Origin: Paraburkholderia bannensis
Lineage (GTDB): Bacteria > Pseudomonadota > Gammaproteobacteria > Burkholderiales > Burkholderiaceae
Length of the DNA: 64,000 bases
Reading direction: 5' to 3'
NCBI RefSeq assembly: GCF_014200455.1
Contig: NZ_JACHBW010000011.1
Coordinates: 219,208 to 283,207 of the forward strand
In this document: positions 10,113 through 18,979 of the stretch, piece after piece
Position numbering within the stretch: the first letter of the stretch is position 1
Layout of the letters: each line of letters begins with the position of its first letter
Notes under the pieces: model-generated
The model's database searches: none
The model's input: only the letters and a program-made list of their open reading frames with translations
What the model was told of the DNA's origin: nothing
Translations under genes and position numbers: made by a program

Positions 10113-10243
10113 CGATGAAGTCGCTCCAGGTTGGCGCGCCGCATCTGCGGTAACCTTGAAAGCGGGCGCAGATTCAGCCGCTTGAATCTTGCAATTCTTA
10201 TACCATCGTTGCATCGCCGGCTTCGCCATATGCCGGAATTTAC

Positions 10244-11650
10244 GTGCGCACCCGCATGACGCTGCCTCCGCCGCCTCTGTTGCTCGCCGAAACGCTGCTC
10301 CGAGTCAAGCGGCGCTATCGCCTGCCGCCGCTCGCCACGCCCGCGTCGCTGACCGAAGCCGACACCCCGGCCACGAGGCTCGCCGTCGCCATCGAAGCGG
10401 CCCGTAAGGCGGTAGCCAGCGCCCATGTGCCGGAGGCGGCGCTCGAACGCCTGTTCGTCGACGCGCTCGCGCAGACGATCCGCCAGGCGATGCGCGAAGA
10501 AGGCGGCGACGCCATGCTGCAAGCCACCGTGCTGCGCCACCGCGAGGCGCAAGTGCGCGAATACGCGGAACTCGCCGCCAGCGCCGACCAGGATCGGCGC
10601 ACGATTCATGCGTCGGTCAATGCGATCGCCCATCCGGCCAAGCTGGAGCGCCAGCCTCCGGGCGCGCAGCGCGAGGCGCTCACGCGTCTGCAGGCGGCGG
10701 CATCGGCCGCTGCGTGGTCCGATCTGAAGCGTGAACTGGACGCGCTGCACGCAAGCCCCGAAATCGCGGCATCGCCTGCGCTCGCGCGCGACATCGCCAA
10801 ACTTGCGGCACAACCCGCGCTCGCCCATCTGTTGCGGCTCGATACTCTCGCCGCCAACGAGCGCGTGCGCCAGTACCGCGCCTTGCTCGATCGCAACGGC
10901 CCACGGCCCGGCAGCGCGCAGGCCATCGCGCAAGGCACGCGTTCGCAGCAGCGCGGCGCCGCGGTCGAGATGCTCGCCATGCAGGCGCTCGACGCGTTGG
11001 CCCAGCGCATGAACGCCGCCGCCCCGGCCGGGCCGCCCTGGCGCGTGGTGAGCTCGATGCGCGTGCCCTCCGCCATTCCCGGCAGCCACGAACGCGCCAA
11101 GACCGAATGGGACGCCGTGCTGCTCGAACGCGCCCCGGCCGCCGCCGCTCACGGGGGCGAAGAAGTCTGGAACATCCGCCTGCTGCTGGAAGCCAAGGCG
11201 TCGGTCGATGCTGCCACGACCGATCTGCCTCGTCTGCTGCGCGGCCTGCGTCTGCTCGCGCACGCCGATGTCGACCGGATCTATGGATTCGAAACGCAGC
11301 AAGGCCACGTGAAACTGAGCGGAGCGTCGCTGCACGCGCTATCGACCGACGACGACGCCTTGCGCCATGCCGTGCTGTACTGCTGCGACGCGCCCGCGGA
11401 AACGCCGGCGCGCCTGCTGGGCGCCGCCAGCCGAATGCAGCTTTTATCGGCCCATCCAAGCGTCGGTTACGCGAACGCACTGGCCGAGCATCGCAGCGCC
11501 AACGCCCACGCGCTCGCACCCATCTGGCAGGCGCTGCTGGAGTCGCCGCACTGGCATTCGGTACTGCATCAATATCCGATGCTGGGTCAGGTTCGCGACC
11601 TCATGGTCCATACCGACGATCTGATGGCAGCGATCCGCTCATTGCCCTAG
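10244..11650 (+). CDS. Uncharacterised 468-aa protein with a possible PD-(D/E)XK nuclease-like core
   Basis: I do not recognise an established family. Residues 1-220 are Ala/Arg-rich and strongly helical. Around residues 235-325 there is a pattern like a PD-(D/E)XK core: a helix with Glu242 (RGAAVEMLAMQAL), then TEWDAVLL with Asp290, then IRLLLEAKAS with Glu316-Ala-Lys318. The last acid-x-Lys strand is followed by a helix, as expected. The C-terminal 130 residues are helical. No signal peptide or membrane segment is seen. GC-rich third positions support real coding. The nearest genes give no functional context. Structural role rather than catalysis is possible. Confidence 0.72.
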   Translation: MRTRMTLPPPPLLLAETLLRVKRRYRLPPLATPASLTEADTPATRLAVAIEAARKAVASAHVPEAALERLFVDALAQTIRQAMREEGGDAMLQATVLRHREAQVREYAELAASADQDRRTIHASVNAIAHPAKLERQPPGAQREALTRLQAAASAAAWSDLKRELDALHASPEIAASPALARDIAKLAAQPALAHLLRLDTLAANERVRQYRALLDRNGPRPGSAQAIAQGTRSQQRGAAVEMLAMQALDALAQRMNAAAPAGPPWRVVSSMRVPSAIPGSHERAKTEWDAVLLERAPAAAAHGGEEVWNIRLLLEAKASVDAATTDLPRLLRGLRLLAHADVDRIYGFETQQGHVKLSGASLHALSTDDDALRHAVLYCCDAPAETPARLLGAASRMQLLSAHPSVGYANALAEHRSANAHALAPIWQALLESPHWHSVLHQYPMLGQVRDLMVHTDDLMAAIRSLP

Positions 11651-11695
11651 GTGCGTTTCATACAGGAATACGAAACATGGCAAGCCCGCCAGTTT

Positions 11696-11741
11696 CAATC
11701 AGGCTTTATTGATATTGAAGCGCGAACCCTTCGCCTGATTG
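11696..11741. terminator. Possible bidirectional terminator between convergent genes
   Basis: CAATCAGGC (11696-11704) and GCCTGATTG (11733-11741) are perfect 9-bp complements with a 28-base loop, lying between two convergent genes. There is no clear U tract, so this may only be a structural hairpin. Confidence 0.35.
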
Positions 11742-11750
11742 ACCCGGCAA

Positions 11751-12131
11751 TCAGTTACAGCCCATTACCGTGCAATAGTGGGTATAAACCACGCCATTGC
11801 CAGCCATGCCTGAAATCGTGCGCGTGCCGTTGCCGTAATCGGTGATGGTTTCGTTCCAGTTGGCGCCATCCGGTGTCACGCCGCTCAGGAATGTGGTGCT
11901 GCCGGCAGTGGTCGGAATGCCGTCGGACTGGGCGCCCGTCCTCGGCGGCTTTTCGTTGACTGGCGTGGTATTGCCGAAATGCTGCACCGTGTAATTATTG
12001 CCGGATTCGTCGACGCAATCCTGAATCACGCGGTTGCCCGAGCAAACAGCGGACGTCTCGGGCGCAGCGGCGTTCGCCGTTGAAGCGCAGGCCATGGCGG
12101 CCATGCAAAGACTCAGTGCGATACGCTTCAA
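11751..12131 (-). CDS. Small secreted hypothetical protein with paired cysteines
   Basis: A 126-aa protein. Residues 1-22 form a clear signal peptide (MKR start, hydrophobic AAMACASTANA core, ANA-AA cleavage). The mature part is Thr/Asn/Gly-rich and has four Cys in two pairs (VCSGNRVIQDC near the start and HYCTVMGC at the very end), suggesting periplasmic disulphides. The final residues close the fold. No family is recognised. It has its own promoter region to the right and converges with the 468-aa gene. Confidence 0.7.
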   Translation of the reverse strand: MKRIALSLCMAAMACASTANAAAPETSAVCSGNRVIQDCVDESGNNYTVQHFGNTTPVNEKPPRTGAQSDGIPTTAGSTTFLSGVTPDGANWNETITDYGNGTRTISGMAGNGVVYTHYCTVMGCN

Positions 12132-12891
12132 TTACGGCTCCGGCGAAGGGGCGCGGCAACAGGGTGGGCCGCGGATGATTCAGATGCTCGACGCCTCTAA
12201 TAACGGCGCGTTGCATTGTAACTTGAGCCCTTTTTGACGGGCACCCTGGTGGCCTCCTGCGCGTCTGGCGCATCTGCATTCCGGCGCAAATCCATTCGTC
12301 GGAATAAAACACTTTGGATTCGAAAGAAAAACGTTTGCGCATGCCTGAATGAATAAATGATTCGCCCCAAACCGCGCAGGTTTTTCAAAAAAACGACACG
12401 CGCCCATTCCGATTTCCACGCGCTGAAATTACGCACGGTGACGCGTCGTGACGAATTGGATACACATACCAGTCTTTTTATCGAAGCCTCCAATTGAGCT
12501 AAGCAAAACACATAAGTCGCTGGTAAGATGAGCGCGAATATTGGATGGCAGCGTGCTGCTCCGGAATATCGGCCCGAATCCAGACCGCTCGGGTTGCCGG
12601 ATAGAACAGCATGCGCCATCGGCCATCGGGGAAAGGCCATCCGCCCGTATGGGAGAACACAAGGCGCACCATCAAGAAGAGTGCGCCCGTTCGCACCATA
12701 CATCCGAGCGCAAGTCGTTCAGGCTCAAGCCGTGTCGTGCAGGCGAAACGCCCTGCCACCGCTTGCGGCTTCTGGCGATTGCTTCGCGCAGACGTACTCC
12801 CCATGCACCACTTGAGCCCCGGCTGCGTTTTCGTTGCCGGGCCCGATGAACGCTGTCGAGTCGTTAGCTGCACGAACCAGCCGAAGCTGCC
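12132..12891. other. Long intergenic region upstream of the exopolysaccharide priming gene
   Basis: About 760 bases with no supported gene; the open frames here are poor in third-position GC and overlap each other. The segment 12290-12500 is relatively AT-rich. It must contain the promoter of the small secreted-protein gene (minus) and of the glycosyltransferase gene (plus), so it may carry control sites for exopolysaccharide. I see no convincing operator. Confidence 0.45.
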
Positions 12892-14304
12892 ATGTCCACC
12901 CAGTCTAGCCACCATCATCGCCTCTTCATGGCGCTGGCCGGCGGCCTAAGCGCGACCCTCAATGCGGGCGCCTTGCTCGCCTTGTTGCCGCCGCACATTG
13001 CTGGCGGCGAGCTGCTTTATTTGCGCGTGCTTGCGGGCCTGCTGGCCGTTGTTGCGTTTATTCTGTTCGCGCGCTTTCATCTGCTGTCCAGCGCGCGCGA
13101 TCTGTGGTGGATGCTCGGCCGCGGCGCACTGCGCTGGACGCGCCTGTTCGCGGCAATCGCGTTGCTTGCGCTTCTTGCGCGCCCGGGCGGCGAAAACGGT
13201 CTCGTGCTGCTCGCCAAATGGGCGGTGATTGCGTTGCCCCTGCAACTGGTCGGTCTCGCGGTGCTGCGCGGCGTGGCCCACAGCATCAACAATGCGCCCG
13301 GCAACCAGCGCGACGCCGTGTTCTTCGGCATGGGCAGCGAAGCGCGCAAGCTGAACCTGCGCCTGCGCCGCTCGCCGATTCTCGGCGTGCGCGTAATCGG
13401 CTATTACAACGACGCGCCCGTGGTGCCGCGCGCCGGCGAAACGCTGCCGCCGTATCTGGGCCGCTTCGCCGACGCCACCGCCCGCATCCAGGCCAACGAT
13501 TTCGAAGTGGTATTTATCGCCACCGGCAAGCTCGACGCCGAAAACATCACCAACGAGATCGTCCAGCAACTTTACGATTCGACGGCGGCGATCTACTTCG
13601 TGCCCGAATCGCGCTTTGTCGAAGATCTCGCGACGTACAGCACGGATCTGGCGGGCGTACCGCTGCTCGCCCTGCACGACATGCCGATCCTCGGCCTCTC
13701 GCGCCTGCTCAAGCGCGCGGTCGACCTCATCGGCGCCTTCGTCATGTTGCTGTTGCTCTCGCCGGTCATGATCGTCATCGCGATCCTGATCCGCCTCGAT
13801 TCGCCGGGCCCGATCCTGTTCCGTCAGTTGCGCTACGGCGAACGCGGCGAGCCGATCGTGGTGCACAAGTTCCGCTCGATGCGCGCCTTCACGCACGACG
13901 AAGAAGCGGCCAACCAGGGGGTTGTGCAGCAGGCCGTCGCGGGCGACGACCGTATCACCTCGGTCGGCCGGTTTCTGCGCCGCAGCTCGCTGGACGAGCT
14001 GCCGCAATTCCTCAACGTGCTGGGCGGTTCGATGAGTCTGGTGGGCCCGCGCCCGCATGCGGCCGAGCACAACGAACTGTATCGACGCCTGATTCCCGGC
14101 TATATGCTGCGCCATAGCGTCAAGCCTGGCATCACCGGCTGGGCGCAGATCAATGGCCTGCGCGGCATCACCGATACGCCCGACAAGATGCAGCGCCGCG
14201 TCGAATACGACCGTTACTACATCACGCACTGGTCGCTGTGGCTCGATCTGCAGATCCTGATGCGCACGATTCCCGAGATCATCTCCGGACGCAACGCCAT
14301 CTGA
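12892..14304 (+). CDS. Undecaprenyl-phosphate glucose/galactose phosphotransferase (priming enzyme, WcaJ/WbaP-like)
   Basis: A 470-aa polyprenyl glycosylphosphotransferase that starts repeat-unit assembly by placing a sugar-1-phosphate on undecaprenyl phosphate at the inner membrane. The N-terminal third has four or so membrane segments, followed by a CoA-binding-like Rossmann domain. A fifth hydrophobic segment (VDLIGAFVMLLLLSPVMIV) precedes the catalytic bacterial sugar-transferase domain with KFRSMRAF, RRSSLDELPQF, SLVGPRPHA and KPGITGWAQINGLRG. It is transcribed opposite to the convergent wecG-type gene, with a shared terminator between them. It is the likely first enzyme of the exopolysaccharide made by this cluster. 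Confidence 0.9.
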   Translation: MSTQSSHHHRLFMALAGGLSATLNAGALLALLPPHIAGGELLYLRVLAGLLAVVAFILFARFHLLSSARDLWWMLGRGALRWTRLFAAIALLALLARPGGENGLVLLAKWAVIALPLQLVGLAVLRGVAHSINNAPGNQRDAVFFGMGSEARKLNLRLRRSPILGVRVIGYYNDAPVVPRAGETLPPYLGRFADATARIQANDFEVVFIATGKLDAENITNEIVQQLYDSTAAIYFVPESRFVEDLATYSTDLAGVPLLALHDMPILGLSRLLKRAVDLIGAFVMLLLLSPVMIVIAILIRLDSPGPILFRQLRYGERGEPIVVHKFRSMRAFTHDEEAANQGVVQQAVAGDDRITSVGRFLRRSSLDELPQFLNVLGGSMSLVGPRPHAAEHNELYRRLIPGYMLRHSVKPGITGWAQINGLRGITDTPDKMQRRVEYDRYYITHWSLWLDLQILMRTIPEIISGRNAI

Positions 14305-14352
14305 CGAACGGAACGAGGCCTTAAATTCGGCCTCAAACACGGCCTCAAATGC

Positions 14353-14389
14353 AAAACGCCGGTCCCTGAAAAGGCACCGGCGTTTTTTT
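14353..14389. terminator. Strong bidirectional intrinsic terminator
   Basis: AAAACGCCGGT (14353-14363) pairs perfectly with ACCGGCGTTTT (14376-14386) and is followed by further T. The flanking A and T runs allow it to stop both the priming transferase gene (plus) and the convergent WecG/TagA gene (minus). Confidence 0.85.
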
Positions 14390-14417
14390 GTGAGCAGTTT
14401 TTTGGAGCGACCCGCGA

Positions 14418-15230
14418 TTACGAACGGCTCAGACGCCATTGACGCCAGCAGATGCGGAGAAAGCGGCGGTCGTCGACCAGATAGCGGCGCCACAGACGCG
14501 CCGGGTCCTGCAGGATACGCCAGCACCATTCGACGCCCGTACGCTGCATCCAGACCGGTGCGCGCCTTTGCAGACCAGCGGCGAATTCGATCGCCGCGCC
14601 TGCGCACAGCATCAGGCCGCCCGGCATCGACGCCGCGTGACGCAGGGCCCAACGCTCCTGCTTCGGCATGCCGATGCACACGAAAATGATATCGGGCGCC
14701 ATCTCGCGCACCCGTTGTGCGATCGCATCGCCTTCTGCGCCAGTCGGATCGAAATTCATCGACGGCGCGATGACTTCCATTTCGAGGCCCGGATAATGCG
14801 CGGCGATACCGTCGATCAGCGTCTGCTCGTGACCGGGCATACCACCTACGACGACGACTTTCCAGCCATTCACGCGCGCACGTTCGCACAAGCCCGGCAG
14901 CAGGTCCGCACCCGTCACGCGGCCCGGCAACGGCATGCCGAACATGCGGCTCGCCCACACCACGGGCATGCCGTCGGCGAACAGAAAGTCGGCGGTACGA
15001 TACAGCGTCTTGAGTTCGGGTTGCCGGTCGAGCCGCACGAGGTGGTCGACATTCGGCGTCACCGCCACGCGCGCGCGGCCATCGCGTTTGAGCGCAGCCT
15101 CACACAGCACGTCGAGCGCGGTGTCGAACGAAACCGCAGCGATATCGAGTCCGAACAACGCGATACTGGGCAGGCAACCCGCCCGCGCGGCCGCCTCGGG
15201 CGCCGCCGTCTGATAGAGCGCAGTGCTCAT
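14418..15230 (-). CDS. WecG/TagA/CpsF-family glycosyltransferase
   Basis: A 270-aa GT26 enzyme that adds a sugar (in relatives ManNAc, ManNAcA or glucose) to the lipid-linked first sugar. Visible family motifs are VTPNVDHLVRL, TADFLFADGMPVVWASR, RVTGADLLPGL, then KVVVVGGMPG and the C-terminal DIIFVCIGMPKQERW and CAGAAIEFAAG region with the basic tail. The ATG at 15230 gives the usual family length; the longer upstream frame has no conserved sequence. It belongs to the exopolysaccharide cluster but is separated from wzx by about 670 bases. Confidence 0.88.
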   Translation of the reverse strand: MSTALYQTAAPEAAARAGCLPSIALFGLDIAAVSFDTALDVLCEAALKRDGRARVAVTPNVDHLVRLDRQPELKTLYRTADFLFADGMPVVWASRMFGMPLPGRVTGADLLPGLCERARVNGWKVVVVGGMPGHEQTLIDGIAAHYPGLEMEVIAPSMNFDPTGAEGDAIAQRVREMAPDIIFVCIGMPKQERWALRHAASMPGGLMLCAGAAIEFAAGLQRRAPVWMQRTGVEWCWRILQDPARLWRRYLVDDRRFLRICWRQWRLSRS

Positions 15231-15897
15231 TGTTTTTGCAACCCCGACTTCCCGCCTGGATGCGACGCGCACGCGCGCCCGCCAAGCGGGCTCACGACTT
15301 GAGGCGCGATTCGTCCGACGTGATGTTGTTTGGTCTCCTGGCGATGCCAAGAAGCGTCTGGTTTTTATTCGCAGAAAATCTGCAAACGAATAGTACCAGC
15401 GCATCTCAAAATACGCGCGGCCTGTCGTGTTTTTTCAACGACAAACTCAAAAGAAATGATCGGCGCGCGCGATGAAACATGACGGGACATATTTCAATTC
15501 GTCAGATGAAACACAAGAAGCGCCCAGCAATCGTTCTGTGCTCGCAACGGTAAATACGCAAAAACCCCTGAAAAACCAGTGTAACCGTCGTATGCGCAGC
15601 ACGAATCGGCTAACGTCGCAGCGGTCGGGAAATGTACTGAAAGGGAATTTCCTTATAGCGTCGGCAACACGCAAACGATTGGCGCGATTTAAAACACGGA
15701 GCGGCGCGAGGCGAGTCCGGCAATATCGACCGAGTCGCTTTAATATCCGAAGAAAATAAACTCGCTAACGTTTGCGCGCGCAATAAATCCGCTGTTTTTC
15801 TTTTGCGCGCACTTCAATTGTCGCCCCGTTTCGCGGCGCGACAAATCGGGACATAGCGCGATGCAGCGCCCGATTGCACCGCTACTCCGGCAACCGA
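15231..15897. other. AT-richer intergenic region inside the exopolysaccharide cluster
   Basis: About 670 bases, noticeably poorer in GC than the flanking genes. It lies between the 3' end of wzx and the start of the wecG-type gene, both on the minus strand, so a separate leftward promoter probably sits here. A 7-bp inverted repeat (TTGTCGC 15818-15824, GCGACAA 15838-15844) follows wzx but lacks a U tract. Short open frames on both strands show no protein-like composition. Confidence 0.45.
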
Positions 15898-17250
15898 TCA
15901 GGGGTTGATGGCGGGTTTCAGCCGGGCGCTGAGCTTGCGCCACAGCGCCGCAAGCGGCGCGACACCCAGCAGCCGGTGTGCGGCCCATGCGGCGATCGCG
16001 CCATTGACGGCGAGCGCAAGCGACGCTGCAGCCGCCGCGCCCACGCCGCCGCCCAGCGGCGCGAGCACCGCAAGACCTATCAGTAGCACCGCCACCGAAT
16101 AGATGTTGATGCGGTACAGCACGGACGTGTGCGCCGTCATGCCGAGCAACTCGGGCATCGCGGTGAAGCAGGCCGCCGCCAGTTGGCCGAGTGCGAGCAC
16201 GCGCAGCGCGCTGGCGCCCGCGCCGTAACCTGCGCCGAACAGCGCAAGCAGGCGCTCCGGAAACACCAGCATGCAGGCCGTGAACGGCAACGCGAGGCAC
16301 AGCACGATCCCCACCGCCTGCGCCGCGCTACGCTGCAGGCCTTCGATATCGTGGCGCGCGTAGAGGCTCGCGAAGCGGGGCGCAGCCATGCCCGTCACGC
16401 CGCTGATCAACAGGTTGACGACCAGCGCGAGCCGCCATGCGAGTGAGAACAGCCCCGTCTCGCGTGACGTCGCGACGATGCCCAGCACGATGGCGGGTGC
16501 GGACGTGATCAACAGCTTGGTGAATTCCAGTGCAAACAGCGACAGCCCTGGCTTGACGAGGTGCGCAGCATCGCTGGCCGATACGCTGCCCGCGGGCACG
16601 ACAGCAAGCGCGCGCTTGAGCAGCACCGCCCCCACCAGCGCAGTCAAGGCAAAGCTGGCCGCAATCAACATCAGTGCGTGCGCAACGTTCAAGACGCCCA
16701 GAAGTTGAAGCGGAATTGCCACCACGCAGAAAATCGCCGGCCACAGCCACGAATAGATCATCTGGCTCAAGCCCACGCGCTGCAGCCCCGCCAGCGCTCC
16801 GGCAAACGCACCGCCCACGTTTTGCGGCACGAACACCAGCGAGCCCAGCACGAGCGGCCAGGCCAGATCGGGCTTCTTCAGCACATGCTGCGCGAGCAGC
16901 GCTGAGCTTGCCGCCAGCAACACCGACACGGCCACCGACGCCAGCACGATCAGCGTCAGCGCCCGGCGGATCGCGGGACGCACGGCGTGAGCGCGGCCCG
17001 ATGCCATGTCCATGGCGATCTGGCGCGTGAGCGCCTGATCGATGCTCAGACGCCCGAAACCCGCCAGCGCCACCATCGTGCTGAACACGATATAGAAGTT
17101 GCCGGCCTGGGTCACACCCAGCGCGGCGGCGACCAGCAGATGGAAACCGTAGCGGCTGGGCAGGTCCATCAGCCGCACGCCCAGGCTGATCAGCGAGCCG
17201 CGGACGATCGAAGCGCCGCTCGATGCGGGCGCGGTTTGGATGTCGCTCAC
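15898..17250 (-). CDS. Wzx-type oligosaccharide flippase
   Basis: A 450-aa polytopic protein with about 12-14 hydrophobic segments and a short charged tail, matching the MOP superfamily polysaccharide flippases. It would move undecaprenyl-linked repeat units across the inner membrane. The first membrane segment begins with GSLISLGVRL. The GTG at 17250 is preferred because the next residues (SDIQTAPASSG) form a typical short cytosolic start; a TTG 21 bases upstream is also open. It follows the GH44 gene with a 61-base gap and is probably in the same leftward operon as the exporter and polymerase. Confidence 0.82.
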   Translation of the reverse strand: MSDIQTAPASSGASIVRGSLISLGVRLMDLPSRYGFHLLVAAALGVTQAGNFYIVFSTMVALAGFGRLSIDQALTRQIAMDMASGRAHAVRPAIRRALTLIVLASVAVSVLLAASSALLAQHVLKKPDLAWPLVLGSLVFVPQNVGGAFAGALAGLQRVGLSQMIYSWLWPAIFCVVAIPLQLLGVLNVAHALMLIAASFALTALVGAVLLKRALAVVPAGSVSASDAAHLVKPGLSLFALEFTKLLITSAPAIVLGIVATSRETGLFSLAWRLALVVNLLISGVTGMAAPRFASLYARHDIEGLQRSAAQAVGIVLCLALPFTACMLVFPERLLALFGAGYGAGASALRVLALGQLAAACFTAMPELLGMTAHTSVLYRINIYSVAVLLIGLAVLAPLGGGVGAAAAASLALAVNGAIAAWAAHRLLGVAPLAALWRKLSARLKPAINP

Positions 17251-17311
17251 GTGCGGTTTTTCCGGTGGCAAGGATCGTAAAAGGTCAAAGTGAACAGGCA
17301 GGAACAGAACA

Positions 17312-18979
17312 TCAGGACGCCGCGCCGCTCAGCACGAATAGGGTCACGCTTTGCGGCGGCAGCGTCGCGTGCAGCATGCCATGGGTGTAATTCACGTCCT
17401 GCCCGCGCGCGAGCTGGTTGTTCGCGAGCTGCCAGCTCTGCGCCACGCCGTTTGCCGCGAAGTGAGCGATCGAAATCGCGGTTTCGGCGGAATGATCCAG
17501 TTGCTTGTTGACGACGACCAGGGTGAGCGCGTGATCGCTGCGCAAGGCCGCGAACGCCGCGACCGTATCCGGGTCGGGCACGTTTGCGGCAACGCTGGTC
17601 GCGCCAAACGCCCCGCCCTTGCCGTCATAGTTGCGATAGAGCTTGATCGCCTTGTAGACCGGCATCGACGCATCGATCGTGCCCCAGCGCGTGGCGATAT
17701 CGAGCCCTTCGCGCCCGAAGATGCCGAGCAGATCCGCTTGCGCGGTCGCACCGCTCATGAGGGTCTCGCCGCCCCAGTTGTATTCGGTCAGCGCGATCGG
17801 CGTGCCTGGGTAGTAGTACGTATCGACCCAATGGCGCATCAGCGGAATCAAGGCCACGACGCTGTTGATCCACGTGGGGTCCGTGTAGTGCGGGTCCCAT
17901 AGATCGCGCGTCGAACGGTTTCGCCTGAGCGCGAGCTCGTTCGCATCCGGCGACGCGTTGGCACCGTTGCCATCCGCGTATTCGCCGCCTTGTGGATAAA
18001 AGTGCAGGCTGAATACATCGACGGGATGCCCTGCCGCCTTCCATTGCGACAGCAGCCACGGCACATAGTCCATGCCCTGGGTCTCGTTTTCGCGGTCGGG
18101 CGCGTGATCGTAACCGTGCGCGGCGGCATTCTGCTGATCGAAACCGCTATGGAAGTAGCCGGCCCAGCCCCACTCCTCCGGCGCCAGCACCTTCGCATGC
18201 GGGTCAGCCGCCTTCACGGCACGCGAATATGTCACGACCTTGTCGGCGACTTCACGCGCGTGCGCGCCCGTCGGATGCACGTCGCGATGGACCTCGTGCC
18301 AAAGGCTGGGCTCGTTATCCATCGCGTAATAACGCACGCCGCCCGCATTGGCGCTACCAAATTGCGCGACCAGCGCGGCCACGCGCGCCTGCTCATTCTG
18401 CGCATCGTCGGGCACGGTTGCGTCGTTGGGATCGTTGCCCGTGATCGGCACGTCGCCCATGGCCATGCCATTGCCCGCGTCGGTCAGGCCGTCGACGTCG
18501 TGGTTGGGCTGCGGACCATATCTGGCAATCGAGAAGCTCGCCAGCGACTGACGCTGCGGGCCGAGTTTCGCCACCCGTCCGAGCATCGGAATGGTCACGA
18601 TGGGCGTGGCGCCGCCCGCCTGGGTCAGCGTCACGAAGCGATCGCCGAACTGGTCGTTGATATCGGTCGTGCTCACGCCGACGCTTTCGAAATACCAGTC
18701 CTTGCCCGCATTGCGCGCGTCGAGCCGCCAGTTATAGGCCGACGCGCTATTGCCGCCCGAACGGTTGATCGGCACGCGCAGATCGCGCAGCGTTGCCGTG
18801 TTACCAAAGTTGATGCCGTAGATCAGCGGGCTGATGGGATGGCGGTTCGCCGCCGCATCCACGGCAATGGCGACCGGCGCAGTGCCGGAGGTCGCTTCGG
18901 TGCACGAGGCCAGGCCCGCAATCAGCAACGCGGCCGCGAGCGGCGCGATGAGGGTTCTAGGGCGTCGCGTGCGCGGCAT
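17312..18979 (-). CDS. GH44-family glycoside hydrolase, predicted lipoprotein
   Basis: A 555-aa secreted enzyme. Residues 1-26 form a lipoprotein signal with lipobox LASC (Cys26). The rest matches GH44 endoglucanase/xyloglucanase: a conserved start (HPISPLIYGINFGN), NRSGGN, the acid/base segment YYAMDNEPSLWHE (Glu223) and nucleophile segment ALTEYNWGG (Glu399). Their 176-residue spacing fits the family. The C-terminal 90 residues form a beta-sandwich-like region. The ATG at 18979 is chosen because GGAG is five bases upstream and it starts the lipobox signal. It overlaps the end of wzy by 23 bases. Placed inside the exopolysaccharide operon, it probably trims or releases a beta-1,4-glucan-containing polymer (inference). 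Confidence 0.88.
   Translation of the reverse strand: MPRTRRPRTLIAPLAAALLIAGLASCTEATSGTAPVAIAVDAAANRHPISPLIYGINFGNTATLRDLRVPINRSGGNSASAYNWRLDARNAGKDWYFESVGVSTTDINDQFGDRFVTLTQAGGATPIVTIPMLGRVAKLGPQRQSLASFSIARYGPQPNHDVDGLTDAGNGMAMGDVPITGNDPNDATVPDDAQNEQARVAALVAQFGSANAGGVRYYAMDNEPSLWHEVHRDVHPTGAHAREVADKVVTYSRAVKAADPHAKVLAPEEWGWAGYFHSGFDQQNAAAHGYDHAPDRENETQGMDYVPWLLSQWKAAGHPVDVFSLHFYPQGGEYADGNGANASPDANELALRRNRSTRDLWDPHYTDPTWINSVVALIPLMRHWVDTYYYPGTPIALTEYNWGGETLMSGATAQADLLGIFGREGLDIATRWGTIDASMPVYKAIKLYRNYDGKGGAFGATSVAANVPDPDTVAAFAALRSDHALTLVVVNKQLDHSAETAISIAHFAANGVAQSWQLANNQLARGQDVNYTHGMLHATLPPQSVTLFVLSGAAS

Noticed and set aside
12946..14958. Long minus-strand open frame of about 670 codons opposite the priming transferase
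   Set aside because: It lies antisense to a well-supported glycosyltransferase. Its product is Arg/Ala/Gln-rich without motifs, typical of shadow frames in high-GC DNA.
15818..15844. Terminator after the wzx gene
   Set aside because: The inverted repeat lacks a U tract on the relevant strand.
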